In this document: positions 9,001 to 17,440 of the stretch, piece after piece | Layout: each line of letters begins with the position of its first letter | Position numbering within the stretch: position 1 is the stretch's first letter | Assembly: GCF_024753285.1 (NCBI RefSeq) | Contig: NZ_JANUGW010000002.1 | Coordinates: 124,001 to 188,000 of the forward strand | DNA from: Massilia pinisoli | Lineage (GTDB): Bacteria > Pseudomonadota > Gammaproteobacteria > Burkholderiales > Burkholderiaceae_D | DNA: 64,000 bases | Direction: 5' to 3' | Translations under genes and position numbers: made by a program | Notes under the pieces: generated by a model | The model's database searches: none | Told to the model about the DNA's origin: nothing | What the model saw: only the letters and a program-made list of their open reading frames with translations

Positions 9001-10070
9001 CGGGGCAGGATCTGCAAGCCCTTGTCCGTCTCCGTGTGGATGACGAGCAAGCCGTAGTTCGGCAGCGGCGTGCCGATCGTGATCAGGCGGCCGGGCTCCA
9101 GCCGCGCGAGGCTGGCGGACACGGTCGCTTCCGTGGGGCCGTACGTGTTGAACATCTGGCGGCCCGGCTTCGAAAAGCGCTCCACGACCGTCTCCGGGCA
9201 CATCTCGCCGCCCAGGTTGATGATGCGCAGGCTCGGCACGTCGTCGGCGAACAGCGCCAGCAGGGTCGGCACGGCATGCAGCACGGTGACATGGTTCTCC
9301 GCCAGCAGCCGCGGCAGCGCTTCCGGATCGCCGGCCGTTTCCTTCGGCCCGATCCACAAGGTGGCGCCGACGAGGTAGGAAATCCAGATTTCCTCGAACG
9401 ACATGTCGAACGCGACGGAAAAGCCCTGGTACACCTTGTCCGACGCTTTGACGCCCAGCACTTCGTTCTCGCTGCGCAGGAAGTGGCAGATGCTGCGCTG
9501 GTCGATGAGGATGCCTTTCGGCTTGCCCGTCGAGCCCGACGTGTAGATGACGTAGGCGGGCGCGTCCCCGGCGACGTGGCCGCGCCGGCGCACCGTGTCG
9601 CCGTCGGGCGCGGGCGCGAGCAGGGTTTCCGCCGTGTGGATCGGTTGCGTCACCGGGCCCAGGCGGTCGCGCATGCGCTCGCTGCTGACGAGGGCAGGGG
9701 AGCCGGCATCTTCCATGCAGACGAGGAGGCGCTCGACGGGGGTGTCCTCGTCGACTGGCAGCCAGGCGGCACCTGCCTTGGCGATGGCGGCCTGCATGAC
9801 GAGCAGGTCGATGCCGCGCGGCATCCACAGGCCGACGATGTGGCCGGGCCGGATGCCGGCGTCGATCAGGCGCGACGCGGCCAGTCCGGCCTGCGCGTCG
9901 AGCTCGGCGTACGTGAGGTGGCGGTCGCCGGCGATCAGGGCAATCTGGTCGGGCGCGCGGCGTGCGCTGGCCTCCAGCAGGTCGGCCAGGATTTCGTCGC
10001 GCAGCAGCTCGGGCTGGTGCGGACCGTAGAGGACATCGGGATGCCGTGTGAGAGAAGAAATATCGTTCAT
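6045..10070 (-). CDS. Pls/PosA-family single-module nonribosomal peptide synthetase
   Basis: A 1341-aa enzyme built like epsilon-polylysine synthetase. The adenylation domain (about 30-535) has YTSGSTGKPKG, FDMSFEEIW, NTYGPTEATV, YRTGDLARI and SGKIDRKAL. A carrier domain with DLGGHSFF follows (phosphopantetheine Ser572). The membrane half, from about residue 640, has roughly six helices and three repeated left-handed beta-helix-type segments (IGDNVSIGNAANFENA, LGDETFIADAVMLGDE, IGDHSELNALSCPQTH). There is no condensation or thioesterase domain; in this family the C-terminal tandem domains make isopeptide bonds iteratively. My hand-read specificity code is basic-amino-acid-like (see findings). 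ATG 10070 is preferred over TTG 10073; the Shine-Dalgarno site is poor. It is coupled to the downstream PPTase. Confidence 0.88.
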   Translation of the reverse strand: MNDISSLTRHPDVLYGPHQPELLRDEILADLLEASARRAPDQIALIAGDRHLTYAELDAQAGLAASRLIDAGIRPGHIVGLWMPRGIDLLVMQAAIAKAGAAWLPVDEDTPVERLLVCMEDAGSPALVSSERMRDRLGPVTQPIHTAETLLAPAPDGDTVRRRGHVAGDAPAYVIYTSGSTGKPKGILIDQRSICHFLRSENEVLGVKASDKVYQGFSVAFDMSFEEIWISYLVGATLWIGPKETAGDPEALPRLLAENHVTVLHAVPTLLALFADDVPSLRIINLGGEMCPETVVERFSKPGRQMFNTYGPTEATVSASLARLEPGRLITIGTPLPNYGLLVIHTETDKGLQILPRGDTGELCIIGPGLSSGYLGRPDLTAEKFLPNPWRSGPDDPRLYRTGDLARIEPDGQVVCLGRTDDQVKIRGFRVELGEIEAQLAQQDGVGTTAVLLRKDDGIDRLVAYLVPAAGATDEQLSPATLRRALSGKLPPYMVPSRFERLTIMPRLTSGKIDRKALKAMALSAPLPSDPAESDAAETPGEEALFAALGKLFPGQPIRRELDFFSDLGGHSFFAARLATALRTDPRFAHVTVRDIYQHRQIGAIASGLDQAAGTAAIEPDWTPPDNTRRWLCGVAQLATVPVLITLRMAQWLAPFFTYHFFTGDPGDSVPRAIAASIVVFLLATLLEFVFAIGGKWLVAGRLKPGVYPLWGATYFRWWLSDRLVEAAPTYLLAGSSLYTWYLRLLGAKVGHDVVIGSLTIRAPDLLDIGDNVSIGNAANFENARVERGRLILGTIALDDDACVSSYAILEGNTRVGRRGHLEGQSALPDGASVPDGRVWGGSPARDAGAFDPSTLPPRPVVSRARLVGEALFFMFGMLLVATLFFMPVFPSFVLIDWFDERGTMPILAQNSIQGQLLRYFVLALPASAVLIALTMLVSAAIRWGFLPRMMPGRSAVHSNAYCKKWLVSHIQESSLNVLHGIYATVFAPFWYRLLGAKVGRDAEISTALGVVPDMLTLGDETFIADAVMLGDEQIDGGWMTMEATVVSNRSFVGNGSYIPDGTVLPEGVLVGVHTHAPANERMTGGDTWLGSPPIHLPAREQVSGYPEHLTYRPSPARRLGRALVEAFRIVAPHAVVIAVGYTVVLDLMPIAGAGRWGEVVWDLALISLAYGIGNYLFVLAFKWLLLGRYKKRAEPMWTPFVWLSEGVTNMYEGIAVPNFMRYLRGTPWLPLAFKLLGCRIGRGVYMDTTDITEFDCVTIGDHSELNALSCPQTHLFEDRVMKIDHVDIGSKVYLGPRSAVLYSAKVGDNARIGPLTLVMKGEHIPAATAWNGLPAAPQRA

Positions 10071-10441
10071 CAACGGCTACAGTTGGGGTTGGTCGTGAGG
10101 TTTATCAAGCGAGAACACGATGCTCATCAATGCGAATCTAACAATCCTGGCGGCCACATGCGCGCAGGGTACCTCATTGTAACGGCCGGGCGTCGCAACG
10201 TTTTTCTTCACTCGTGTGCCGGACCGGGCGACCGGCCGCACCACGGCGTTCACGGAGATGAAAATGCTGCACTCGCACAATGCACCCTTGCTCAGTCGTG
10301 GTGCATGAAAGCCCCGGGAAAAATCATATTCCTGGCGCGGATGTCTGCTATTCAAACAATAAATTATCGTTCGATTGTGCGATGCAATATATTTAAGTCG
10401 TAGCAGCAAACCTTTCGAACCTCTGCCTATTGGAGCTCATG
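10071..10441. other. Divergent intergenic region, AT-richer than its surroundings
   Basis: This is the longest stretch without a convincing gene (371 bp). It separates the leftward synthetase gene from the rightward TonB-domain gene and should carry both promoters. A TATATT at 10388-10393, with a poor TTATCG 18 bp upstream, could serve the rightward gene. The one open frame here (10077-10409, minus) has mixed composition, no ribosome site and no family likeness, so I do not call it. The raised A+T is consistent with a regulatory or transferred segment. Confidence 0.4.
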
Positions 10442-10786
10442 ATGAACGCCAAACTTCGCATCGCCGCTGTCGCAACCGCCCTGTCGCTGACCACGTTTGC
10501 CGCCCACGCCGCCGAGCCGGTCACCTCCTCGCGCTCCGCCCGCTGCGCCGCGCCTTACTACCCGGCCTCGTGGCAGGACGACGGCATCCAGGGCCGGGTC
10601 CGGGTCGCCGTGCTCGTCGGCGCGGACGGTTCCGTGCAGGACGCGAAAGTGGTGGAGTCGAGCGGCTACCGGACCCTGGACAGGGCGTCGCTGCGCGCCG
10701 GCTACCATTGCACGTTCGCCGCGCCGAAAGCGGGCGACAGCGCGGCCGTGTGGACCACGGTGCAGTACAAGTGGGTCTCGAACTGA
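10442..10786 (+). CDS. Secreted TonB C-terminal-domain protein
   Basis: A 114-aa protein with a signal peptide (ALSLTTFAAHAAE) followed by a single TonB_C-like domain. The motif GRVRVAVLVGADGSVQDAKVVESSGYRTLDRASL matches the vxf.v..dG.v.....ssG...lD.aa pattern. It lacks the N-terminal anchor helix and proline-rich stalk of a true TonB, so it is a stand-alone periplasmic TonB_C-domain protein that may bind receptors or act as an adaptor. ATG 10442 is chosen because GGAG at 10432-10435 lies 6 nt upstream; ATG 10439 is only 3 nt away. Confidence 0.75.
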   Translation: MNAKLRIAAVATALSLTTFAAHAAEPVTSSRSARCAAPYYPASWQDDGIQGRVRVAVLVGADGSVQDAKVVESSGYRTLDRASLRAGYHCTFAAPKAGDSAAVWTTVQYKWVSN

Positions 10787-10840
10787 CGCAGGCAGCGTGC
10801 GACGCCGGTCTGTCGCATCAGCGCAGCCGGTTGGGCATTT

Positions 10841-10854
10841 TTGATCCACATCAA
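10841..10854 (+). promoter_or_regulatory. FNR box upstream of the chemoreceptor
   Basis: TTGAT-CCAC-ATCAA is a perfect FNR/ANR palindrome centred at 10847.5. A -10-like TAAAAT sits at 10878-10883, predicting a start near 10889, exactly 41.5 bp from the centre. That is the geometry of a class II FNR-activated promoter. The gene encoding the likely regulator, fnr, is at 23214 in this window. Confidence 0.85.
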
Positions 10855-10925
10855 GGATAGCGCCACGCGTGATTTCATAAAATTTCCGTAGATCAATTAT
10901 TCCTCCGGAAATCAGGGAGTCACGC

Positions 10926-12473
10926 GTGCGCACCAACCTGCCCGTCACGGGCATCGAATACCCATTGCGGGATGGCCAATCCATCGTGTCGAAAACGGAC
11001 ACGAAAGGCCGCATCACCTACGTCAACCCCGCGTTCATCGAGGTCAGCGGCTTCACGGAAGCGGAGCTGACCGGCAAGGCCCACAACATCGTGCGCCACC
11101 CCGACATGCCGCCCGCGGCGTTCGCCGACATGTGGCAGACGCTGCAGGCGGGCGAGCCGTGGACGGGTCTCGTCAAGAATCGCCGCAAGAACGGCGACTT
11201 CTACTGGGTCACGGCGAACGTCGTACCGATCAAGGAAAACGGCACGACGGTCGGCTACATGTCGGTGCGCACGCGCCCGGCGCGCGCCGACGTCGAACGC
11301 GCAGAAGCCCTCTACAAACGCATGCGCGAGGGCCGCGCCGACGGTATCGCCATCCGCCGCGGCGCCGTCGTGCGCACCGCGTGGTGGGCGCGCCTGCAGG
11401 GCCTGCGCCAGCTGCCGCTGGGCCGCCGCCTGGGCATCATGATGGGGACGCAGGCCGCGCTGATGCTGCTGCTGGCGGGTGCCGTGCAGGGCTGGGGGTG
11501 GCGCGCGGCGGCGCTGGCCGGTGCCGTCCTCACGCTCGTAGCCTGGGCCGAGCTGCAGCGCGCCATCGTGACACCCATGCGCCGGGCGCTGGACGCCGTC
11601 CACGCGCTGGCCGGCGGCGACCTGTCGCATCTTCCCGCGCCGGGCCGCGACGACGAGATGGGCCGCCTGCTGCGCGCGCTGCGCCAGCTGAACGTCAACC
11701 TGACGGCGATCGTGGGCGACGTGCGCGCCGGCGTCGTCTCGATCGAGGCGGCCACGCGCGACATCGCCGAGGGCAATATGGATCTCGCGCGCCGTACGGA
11801 ATCGCAGGCCGCGAGCCTGGAGCAGACGGCCGCGAGCCTCGCGCACATCGCGGCGGCCGCGGGCCGGAACACGGACAGTGCGGAGCGCGCCGACGGCCTG
11901 GTGGGCGAAGCGTCGCGCGTGGCGGGGCGGGGCGGCGACGCCGTGCAGCAGGTGGGCAGCACGATGGGCCAGATCAGCGGGTCGGCCACACGCATCGTGG
12001 ACATCATCGGCCTGATCGACGGCATCGCTTTCCAGACCAATATCCTCGCGCTGAACGCCGCGGTCGAGGCGGCGCGCGCGGGCGAGCAGGGCCGCGGCTT
12101 CGCCGTCGTGGCGGGCGAAGTGCGCAGCCTCGCGCAGCGCTCGGCCGGGGCGGCGAAGGAGATCAAGGCGCTGATCGAGGATTCCGTGCACAAGGTCGGG
12201 CAGGGCAACGAGCTCGTCGACGCGGCGGGGCAGACGATGCGCGCAGTCGTCGCGTCCGTGCGGGACGCGGCGGCGATCATGGGCGACATCACGACGGCGT
12301 CGCGCACGCAGAGCCACGGCATCGCGGAAGTGAACGCGGCGCTGGCGCAGCTGGACGGCATCACGCGCGAGAACGCGGGCCTCGTCGAGGAATCGGCCAC
12401 CGCGTCGGCCAGCGTGGCGGAGCAGGTGGGGCATCTGGGACAGGTGCTGTCCGTATTCAAGCTGGCGCGCTGA
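10926..12473 (+). CDS. PAS-containing methyl-accepting chemotaxis protein, Aer-like
   Basis: A 515-aa transducer. An N-terminal PAS domain (about 15-120; [30 protein letters not shown]) is of the Aer type that senses redox through FAD. A short hydrophobic hairpin lies at about 160-205 ([31 protein letters not shown]), then HAMP, then the signalling domain with the conserved tip [20 protein letters not shown] and [19 protein letters not shown]. There is no periplasmic sensor domain. Start is GTG 10926, with GGGAG (10915-10919) 6 nt upstream. The FNR box before it suggests that aerotaxis is induced when oxygen is low. Confidence 0.9.
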   Translation: MRTNLPVTGIEYPLRDGQSIVSKTDTKGRITYVNPAFIEVSGFTEAELTGKAHNIVRHPDMPPAAFADMWQTLQAGEPWTGLVKNRRKNGDFYWVTANVVPIKENGTTVGYMSVRTRPARADVERAEALYKRMREGRADGIAIRRGAVVRTAWWARLQGLRQLPLGRRLGIMMGTQAALMLLLAGAVQGWGWRAAALAGAVLTLVAWAELQRAIVTPMRRALDAVHALAGGDLSHLPAPGRDDEMGRLLRALRQLNVNLTAIVGDVRAGVVSIEAATRDIAEGNMDLARRTESQAASLEQTAASLAHIAAAAGRNTDSAERADGLVGEASRVAGRGGDAVQQVGSTMGQISGSATRIVDIIGLIDGIAFQTNILALNAAVEAARAGEQGRGFAVVAGEVRSLAQRSAGAAKEIKALIEDSVHKVGQGNELVDAAGQTMRAVVASVRDAAAIMGDITTASRTQSHGIAEVNAALAQLDGITRENAGLVEESATASASVAEQVGHLGQVLSVFKLAR

Positions 12474-12522
12474 TGGCCGGGCGGGCCAATCCTGTTGCGT
12501 AGCAGGCCCGGCTCGGCGGTTT

Positions 12523-12536
12523 TTGATGCAAGTCAA
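12523..12536 (+). promoter_or_regulatory. FNR box upstream of hemN
   Basis: TTGAT-GCAA-GTCAA differs from the FNR consensus at one position and matches common ANR/FNR variants. It is centred at 12529.5, with a weak -10 (CAATAG/TCAATA) around 12555-12561, again close to the -41.5 activator geometry. It supports placing the hemN start at 12605 rather than at the TTG at 12542, which would lie inside the promoter. Confidence 0.8.
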
Positions 12537-12604
12537 GGATTTTGCGAAGCCGCCTCAATAGACTCACCGCATATGTTACGCGCCGCCGGCCAGGAGTTTC
12601 CAAG

Positions 12605-14029
12605 ATGTTCGATGCAGTCCCCGCAACCGCTTCCGCCACCGGCGAGCCCACGGTCGAGTTCGACGCGGACCTGATCGCCCGGCTGAGCCGCAACGGTCCG
12701 CGCTACACGTCGTACCCGACGGCGGACCGGTTCACGGAATCGTTCGGCTACCGCGATTTCCTGCGCGCCGTGGCCGACCTGCGCACGCGCGGCGCCGGCA
12801 AACCGCTGTCGCTGTACGTGCACGTCCCGTTCTGCGCCACCGTCTGCTACTACTGCGCCTGCAACAAGATCGTCACGAAGGACCGCGCAAAGGCGGCCAC
12901 GTACCTCGCCTACCTGAAGCGCGAAATCGAGATGCAGGGCCGCCTGTTCACGGGCATCAATGACGTGGAGCAGCTGCACTTTGGCGGCGGCACCCCGACG
13001 TACCTGTCCGACGGGCAGATGGACGACCTGATGGCGCACCTGCATCGGTGCTTCCATTTTGCGCCCGACGCCGAAGGCGAATACTCGATCGAGGTCGACC
13101 CGCGCACCGTGTCGGCCGAGCGCGTGCACAGCTTGCGGCGCCAGGGTTTCAACCGCATCAGCCTGGGCGTGCAGGACTTCGACGAGGACGTGCAGCGGGC
13201 CGTCAACCGCATCCAGCCGGAGGCGGAGACATTGGCCGTCATCGCGGCCGCGCGCGCCGCGGGTTTTCGTTCCGTCAGCATCGACCTGATCTACGGCCTG
13301 CCGAAGCAGACGCTGGACACGATGCGTGTCACGCTGGACAAGGTCGTCGCCGCCGCGCCCGACCGCATCGCCGTCTACCACTACGCGCACCTTCCGCACC
13401 TGTTCAAGCCGCAGCGCCGCATCATCGATGCCGACATGCCCGCCAGCGCCACGAAGCTCGCCATGCTCCAGCTGTGCATCGAGCGGCTGACGGGGGCCGG
13501 CTACGTCTACATCGGCATGGACCATTTCGCGCGGCCCGACGACGACATCGCCGCCGCGCTGCGCCAGGGCCGCCTGCACCGCAATTTCCAGGGCTATTCG
13601 ACGCACGCGGACACGGACCTCGTCGCCTGCGGCGTGTCCGCCATCAGTGCCGTGGGCGCCACGTACAGCCAGAACGTCAAGACGCTCGATGCCTACTACG
13701 ATGCGCTCGACCGCAACGAGTTGCCGGTGGCGCGCGGCGTACGGCTGTCGATGGACGACGCGCTGCGCCGCAGCGTGATCCAGAAGCTGGTGTGCCAGTT
13801 CGAGGTGTCGATGGACGCGATCGAACTCGCGTTCCCCATCGTGTTCCGCACGTATTTCGCGGCCGAGCTGGCGCAGCTGGCCGGGCTGGAACGCGACGGA
13901 CTCGTGGAGGTCGGCGACGACTGGATCACGGTCACGTTGAAGGGGCGTCTGTTGATCCGCAACGTGTGCATGGTGTTCGACCGCTACCTGGCCACGCGCC
14001 CGGCCGGCGTGCACTCGAAGACGGTGTGA
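12605..14029 (+). CDS. hemN: Oxygen-independent coproporphyrinogen III oxidase
   Basis: A 474-aa radical-SAM enzyme that decarboxylates coproporphyrinogen III in haem synthesis without O2. The cluster motif HVPFCATVCYYCAC gives C77, C81, C84 and C86, with the extra Cys typical of HemN. NGPRYTSYPTADRF at the N-terminus, the glycine-rich LHFGGGTPTYL and the HemN C-terminal domain are all present. ATG 12605 has AGGAG 8 nt upstream. It heads hemN-safE-ccoI-ccoS (5 nt to the next start) and follows an FNR box, so haem supply and cbb3 maturation are probably induced together. Confidence 0.95.
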   Translation: MFDAVPATASATGEPTVEFDADLIARLSRNGPRYTSYPTADRFTESFGYRDFLRAVADLRTRGAGKPLSLYVHVPFCATVCYYCACNKIVTKDRAKAATYLAYLKREIEMQGRLFTGINDVEQLHFGGGTPTYLSDGQMDDLMAHLHRCFHFAPDAEGEYSIEVDPRTVSAERVHSLRRQGFNRISLGVQDFDEDVQRAVNRIQPEAETLAVIAAARAAGFRSVSIDLIYGLPKQTLDTMRVTLDKVVAAAPDRIAVYHYAHLPHLFKPQRRIIDADMPASATKLAMLQLCIERLTGAGYVYIGMDHFARPDDDIAAALRQGRLHRNFQGYSTHADTDLVACGVSAISAVGATYSQNVKTLDAYYDALDRNELPVARGVRLSMDDALRRSVIQKLVCQFEVSMDAIELAFPIVFRTYFAAELAQLAGLERDGLVEVGDDWITVTLKGRLLIRNVCMVFDRYLATRPAGVHSKTV

Positions 14030-14033
14030 CGGC

Positions 14034-14783
14034 ATGAACCTCGTCGCCCTCGTTCCCGTGTTCGTCGTCGGCCTGCTGGGCAGCGTCCACTGCGCCGGCA
14101 TGTGCGGCGGGATCGTCGGCGCGCTGTCCGTGGCGCCCAGTGTCGGCCGCGTCGTGCCGGTGAAAGTCGTGACGGCGCGCGCGCCGCTCGCCAACGTCCT
14201 CGCGTACAACACGGGTCGGATCGGTAGCTACATGCTGGCCGGCGCGCTGGCCGGCGGCCTCGCGCAGGGGGCGAACGCGCTCACGCGGCTGCCCGCGCTG
14301 CAGGCTGGTGCGTACTGGCTCGCGAACCTGATGCTCGCGGCGCTCGGCCTGTACCTGATGGATGCGTGGCGCGGCCTCGCGCGGCTGGAGCGGGGAGGGC
14401 AGGTCGTGTGGCGCGGCGTGAAGCCGCTGCTGCGCACGATCGGGCCGCTGGACGGCCCTGGCCGCATGCTCGCCGCGGGCGCCGTGTGGGGCTGGCTGCC
14501 ATGTGGGATGGTGTACAGCGTCCTCGTCACCGCGATGCTGAGCGGCGGCGTCGCCAGCGGCGCGCTCGTGATGCTGGCGTTCGGGCTCGGCACCTTGCCC
14601 ATGCTGCTGGGCCTGGGCCTCGCGGGCACGCGCCTGCGCGCCGCGCTCGCGCGCCCGCGCGTGCGGCACGCGTGCGGCGCCCTCGTGCTGGGCTTCGGCC
14701 TGCTGGGCCTCGCGCGCGCGGCCGACGGCCTGCCGCACGGCTGGATGCAGGACGTGTGCCTCGCGCCGGGGACGCACGCATGA
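14034..14783 (+). CDS. SafE/UreH-type membrane protein (sulfite exporter TauE/SafE family)
   Basis: A 249-aa polytopic protein with two family signatures: VHCAGMCGG near residue 19 and GWLPCGMVY near residue 158. These belong to the DsbD_2/UreH transmembrane group often annotated as TauE/SafE. Members of this exact type recur beside ccoI and ccoS, where a role in copper or thiol handling for cbb3 assembly is suspected; the position here supports that but does not prove it. Its TGA overlaps the ccoI ATG by 4 bp. Confidence 0.82.
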   Translation: MNLVALVPVFVVGLLGSVHCAGMCGGIVGALSVAPSVGRVVPVKVVTARAPLANVLAYNTGRIGSYMLAGALAGGLAQGANALTRLPALQAGAYWLANLMLAALGLYLMDAWRGLARLERGGQVVWRGVKPLLRTIGPLDGPGRMLAAGAVWGWLPCGMVYSVLVTAMLSGGVASGALVMLAFGLGTLPMLLGLGLAGTRLRAALARPRVRHACGALVLGFGLLGLARAADGLPHGWMQDVCLAPGTHA

Positions 14784-17176
14784 CCGCCGCCTGCGTCGAC
14801 GACGTCGCCGCCTGCTACCACTGCGGCCAGCCGGCGCCGGCGGGGAGTCTCTGGTCGGCCGTCGTGGACGGCGCGGCGCGTACCATGTGCTGTCCCGGTT
14901 GCGCGGCCGCGGCGGAAGCGATCGCGGACGCGGGCCTCGCGGATTACTACGGGCAGCGTACCGCGTTCGTCGTGCCGGCCGCCGACGATGCCGACCTCGC
15001 GCGGCTGCGCGCCTACGATGACGTGGTCGACGCTGGTGACGCCGTGTTCACGGTCGAAGGCATCCGCTGTGCCGCGTGCGTGTGGCTGATCGAACGCCGC
15101 GTGGCCGCGCTGGCCGGCGTGACGGAAGCGCTGCTGAACGTGGCGACGGAACGCTTGCGCGTGCGCTGGGACCCGGCCGCGTGCCGCGCGAGCGACATCC
15201 TGGCCGCGCTGCGCACGATCGGCTACACGGCGTATCCGCTCGACGCGCAGCGCCAGGCCGCTCACCTCGAGCGCGAGCGCAAGACCTTGTTCCGCCGCCT
15301 GTTCGTGGCGGGCCTGTCGATGATGCAGGTGATGATGTACGCGTTTCCCGTCTACCTGGCGACGGACGGCACGATGGACGCGGACATGCGCGCACTGATG
15401 AACTGGGCGGCGCTGCTGCTCACGGTGCCGGCCGTCGGCTACGCGGCGTGGCCGTTCCTGCAGGGCGCGTGGCGCGACGTGCGGCGCTGCGTCGCGGGCA
15501 TGGACGTGCCGGTCGCGCTGGGCATCCTCGCCGCGTTCGGCGCGAGCGCGGCCGCCGTCGTGCGCGGCCGGGGCGACGTGTACTTCGATTCGATCACGAT
15601 GTTCGTGTTCCTGCTGCTGGGCAGCCGCTACCTGGAACTGGACGCGAGACGGCGCGCCGCCCGCGCGCTCGAGGGTCTGCAGCGGGCGGCCCCTGCGACG
15701 GCGCTGCGCATGGCCGGCTGGCCGTCCGCACGCGCGACGGACCTCGTCGCCGCCGAGGACCTCGTGCCGGGCGACGTCGTGCTCGTCGCGCCGGGCGAAG
15801 CGGTGCCCGCGGACGGCAACATCCTCGAAGGCGACACGGAGATCGACCTGGCGCTGCTGACGGGCGAAAGCCGCACGCGCGGCATGGGCCCGGGCGACGC
15901 GCTGCCCGGCGGCGCCGTCAACGTCGCGCAAGCGATCGTCGTGCGCGTGACGAGCGGTGCGCGCGACAGCACCCTGGCGCTGCTCGTGCGGCTCGTCGAG
16001 CGGGCCGGCCAGAACAAGCCCGCGCTGGCGCTGTGGGCCGACCGCGTGGGCGCATGGTTCGTGCTCGCGCTGCTGGCGCTGACGGCGCTCGTGTTCGCGT
16101 TCTGGCAATTCGTCGATCCGGCGCGCGCGTGGCCGGCGGCGATCGCGGTGCTGGTCGTGTCGTGCCCGTGCGCGCTGTCGCTGGCGACGCCGACGGCGCT
16201 GGCTGCCGCCACCGACCGCCTGCTGCGGCGCGGCGCGCTCGCCGTCAAGCCGCACGTGCTGGAGACGCTGGGGCGCGCGACGCACGTCGTGTTCGATAAG
16301 ACGGGCACGCTGACGCATGGCCATCCGATCTTGAGTCAAACGACGACGTTCGGCGGCGCGAGCCCGCGCATGGCGCTGCAGCTCGCGGCAGCGCTGGAGC
16401 AGGGCAGCGCGCATCCGCTGGCGCAGGCCATCCGCGATGCAGCCGGCCCGCCGTTGCTGGCGACCGGCATGTGGCACCACGCGGTGGGACAGGGTGTCGA
16501 AGGCGAGATCGGCGGCCGCCGCTACCGTCTCGGCAACGCGGCGTTCGTCGCGGGCCTGGCCGGCGGCGCTGCGCCGTCCGCGCCGGCCGGTGGCGCCACC
16601 GCCGTATGGCTCGGCAGTGCCATGGGCTGGACGGCGCGCTTCGATCTCGTCGACGCATTGCGGCCGGAGGCACCCGCCATCGTGGCCGGGCTGCGCGCGG
16701 CCGGCAAGACGGTGCTGCTGCTGTCCGGCGACGACGACGGGCCCGTGCGCGAGGCGGCCGCGCAACTCGGCATCGACCACGCGCTCGGCAATCAGCGGCC
16801 GGAGGACAAGCTGGGCGTCGTGCGCGGTCTGCAGGCGGAAGGCGCCGTCGTGGCGATGGTCGGCGACGGCATCAACGACGCGGCCGTGCTGTCGGGCGCG
16901 GACGTGTCGTTCGCGATGGGGCAGGGCGCGCAGCTGGCGCAGTTGCACGCGGACTGCGTGCTGCTGGGCGACGGCCTGGCGCCGCTGGCCGCCGCGCTGG
17001 ACACGGCGGCGGCCACGTTGCGCGTGATCCGCCAGAACCTGGGCTGGGCCATGCTGTACAACGCGACCGCGATCCCCGCGGCCGCGAGCGGATTGCTGAA
17101 TCCGTGGCTGTCCGGGGCGGGCATGGCGGCCAGTTCGGCGCTGGTCGTGCTCAACGCGCTGCGGCTGCGGCGCTGA
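14780..17176 (+). CDS. ccoI: Copper-translocating P-type ATPase for cbb3 maturation
   Basis: A 798-aa P1B ATPase. The N-terminal CYHCGQPAP segment and CCPGCAAAAEAI are the FixI/CcoI-type metal-binding region, then comes an HMA-like domain with GIRCAACVWLIERRV. Eight membrane helices include C462-P-C464 (SCPCALSLATPTA); the phosphorylation site DKTGTLT has D506, and GDGINDA is the hinge motif. Family members supply copper to the CcoN active site. The start is ATG 14780, overlapping the preceding stop; the frame is open upstream but that part has no homology. It is followed by ccoS 18 nt later. Confidence 0.95.
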   Translation: MTAACVDDVAACYHCGQPAPAGSLWSAVVDGAARTMCCPGCAAAAEAIADAGLADYYGQRTAFVVPAADDADLARLRAYDDVVDAGDAVFTVEGIRCAACVWLIERRVAALAGVTEALLNVATERLRVRWDPAACRASDILAALRTIGYTAYPLDAQRQAAHLERERKTLFRRLFVAGLSMMQVMMYAFPVYLATDGTMDADMRALMNWAALLLTVPAVGYAAWPFLQGAWRDVRRCVAGMDVPVALGILAAFGASAAAVVRGRGDVYFDSITMFVFLLLGSRYLELDARRRAARALEGLQRAAPATALRMAGWPSARATDLVAAEDLVPGDVVLVAPGEAVPADGNILEGDTEIDLALLTGESRTRGMGPGDALPGGAVNVAQAIVVRVTSGARDSTLALLVRLVERAGQNKPALALWADRVGAWFVLALLALTALVFAFWQFVDPARAWPAAIAVLVVSCPCALSLATPTALAAATDRLLRRGALAVKPHVLETLGRATHVVFDKTGTLTHGHPILSQTTTFGGASPRMALQLAAALEQGSAHPLAQAIRDAAGPPLLATGMWHHAVGQGVEGEIGGRRYRLGNAAFVAGLAGGAAPSAPAGGATAVWLGSAMGWTARFDLVDALRPEAPAIVAGLRAAGKTVLLLSGDDDGPVREAAAQLGIDHALGNQRPEDKLGVVRGLQAEGAVVAMVGDGINDAAVLSGADVSFAMGQGAQLAQLHADCVLLGDGLAPLAAALDTAAATLRVIRQNLGWAMLYNATAIPAAASGLLNPWLSGAGMAASSALVVLNALRLRR

Positions 17177-17194
17177 GGCGCTGAGGAGAAAGTG

Positions 17195-17332
17195 ATGGAA
17201 GCCTTGTATTTGCTGGTGCCGTTGTCCGTGATCGTCGTCGCGTTCGCCGTGTGGATCTTCTTCGGCGCGGCGGACAGCGGGCAGTTCGACGACCTCGAAG
17301 GGCCCGCCTTGCGTATATTGAACGACGAGTAG
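17195..17332 (+). CDS. ccoS: cbb3 oxidase maturation protein CcoS
   Basis: A 45-aa single-helix membrane protein. The chain begins MEALYLLVPLSVIVVAFAVW, then GAADSGQFDDLEGPALRIL, the normal CcoS pattern. Start ATG 17195 has GAGGAG 7-12 nt upstream. CcoS is needed for cofactor insertion into cbb3 oxidase. Its stop codon TAG is the TAG of the GTAG head of the repeat that follows, so the gene ends inside the repeat. Confidence 0.93.
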   Translation: MEALYLLVPLSVIVVAFAVWIFFGAADSGQFDDLEGPALRILNDE

Positions 17333-17440
17333 GGTGGACGGGTTCCCCGTCCACGCGGTGATACGCGACGGCTCCGATGTCGTGCGCGAGAACGGAGCCT
17401 CTAACGATCACCGCGTGGACGGCCGAGCCGTCCACCCTAC
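17329..17440. repeat. Inverted GTAG-REP pair, copy 1
   Basis: A 112-bp element bounded by GTAGGGTGGACGG and its reverse complement. Each end folds into its own hairpin: 17334-17354 (GTGGACGGG / CCCGTCCAC) and 17415-17435 (GTGGACGGC / GCCGTCCAC). The inner CACGCGGTGAT also pairs with ATCACCGCGTG across the element. The GTAG tetranucleotide before a short hairpin is the mark of REP elements mobilised by RAYT transposases. It lies between convergent genes and supplies both stop codons. It probably also ends transcription in both directions. Confidence 0.88.

Noticed and set aside
10077..10409. 110-aa open frame in the gap before the TonB-domain gene
   Set aside because: Lacks a ribosome site, signal peptide or family pattern, and lies in AT-richer sequence likely to hold promoters.
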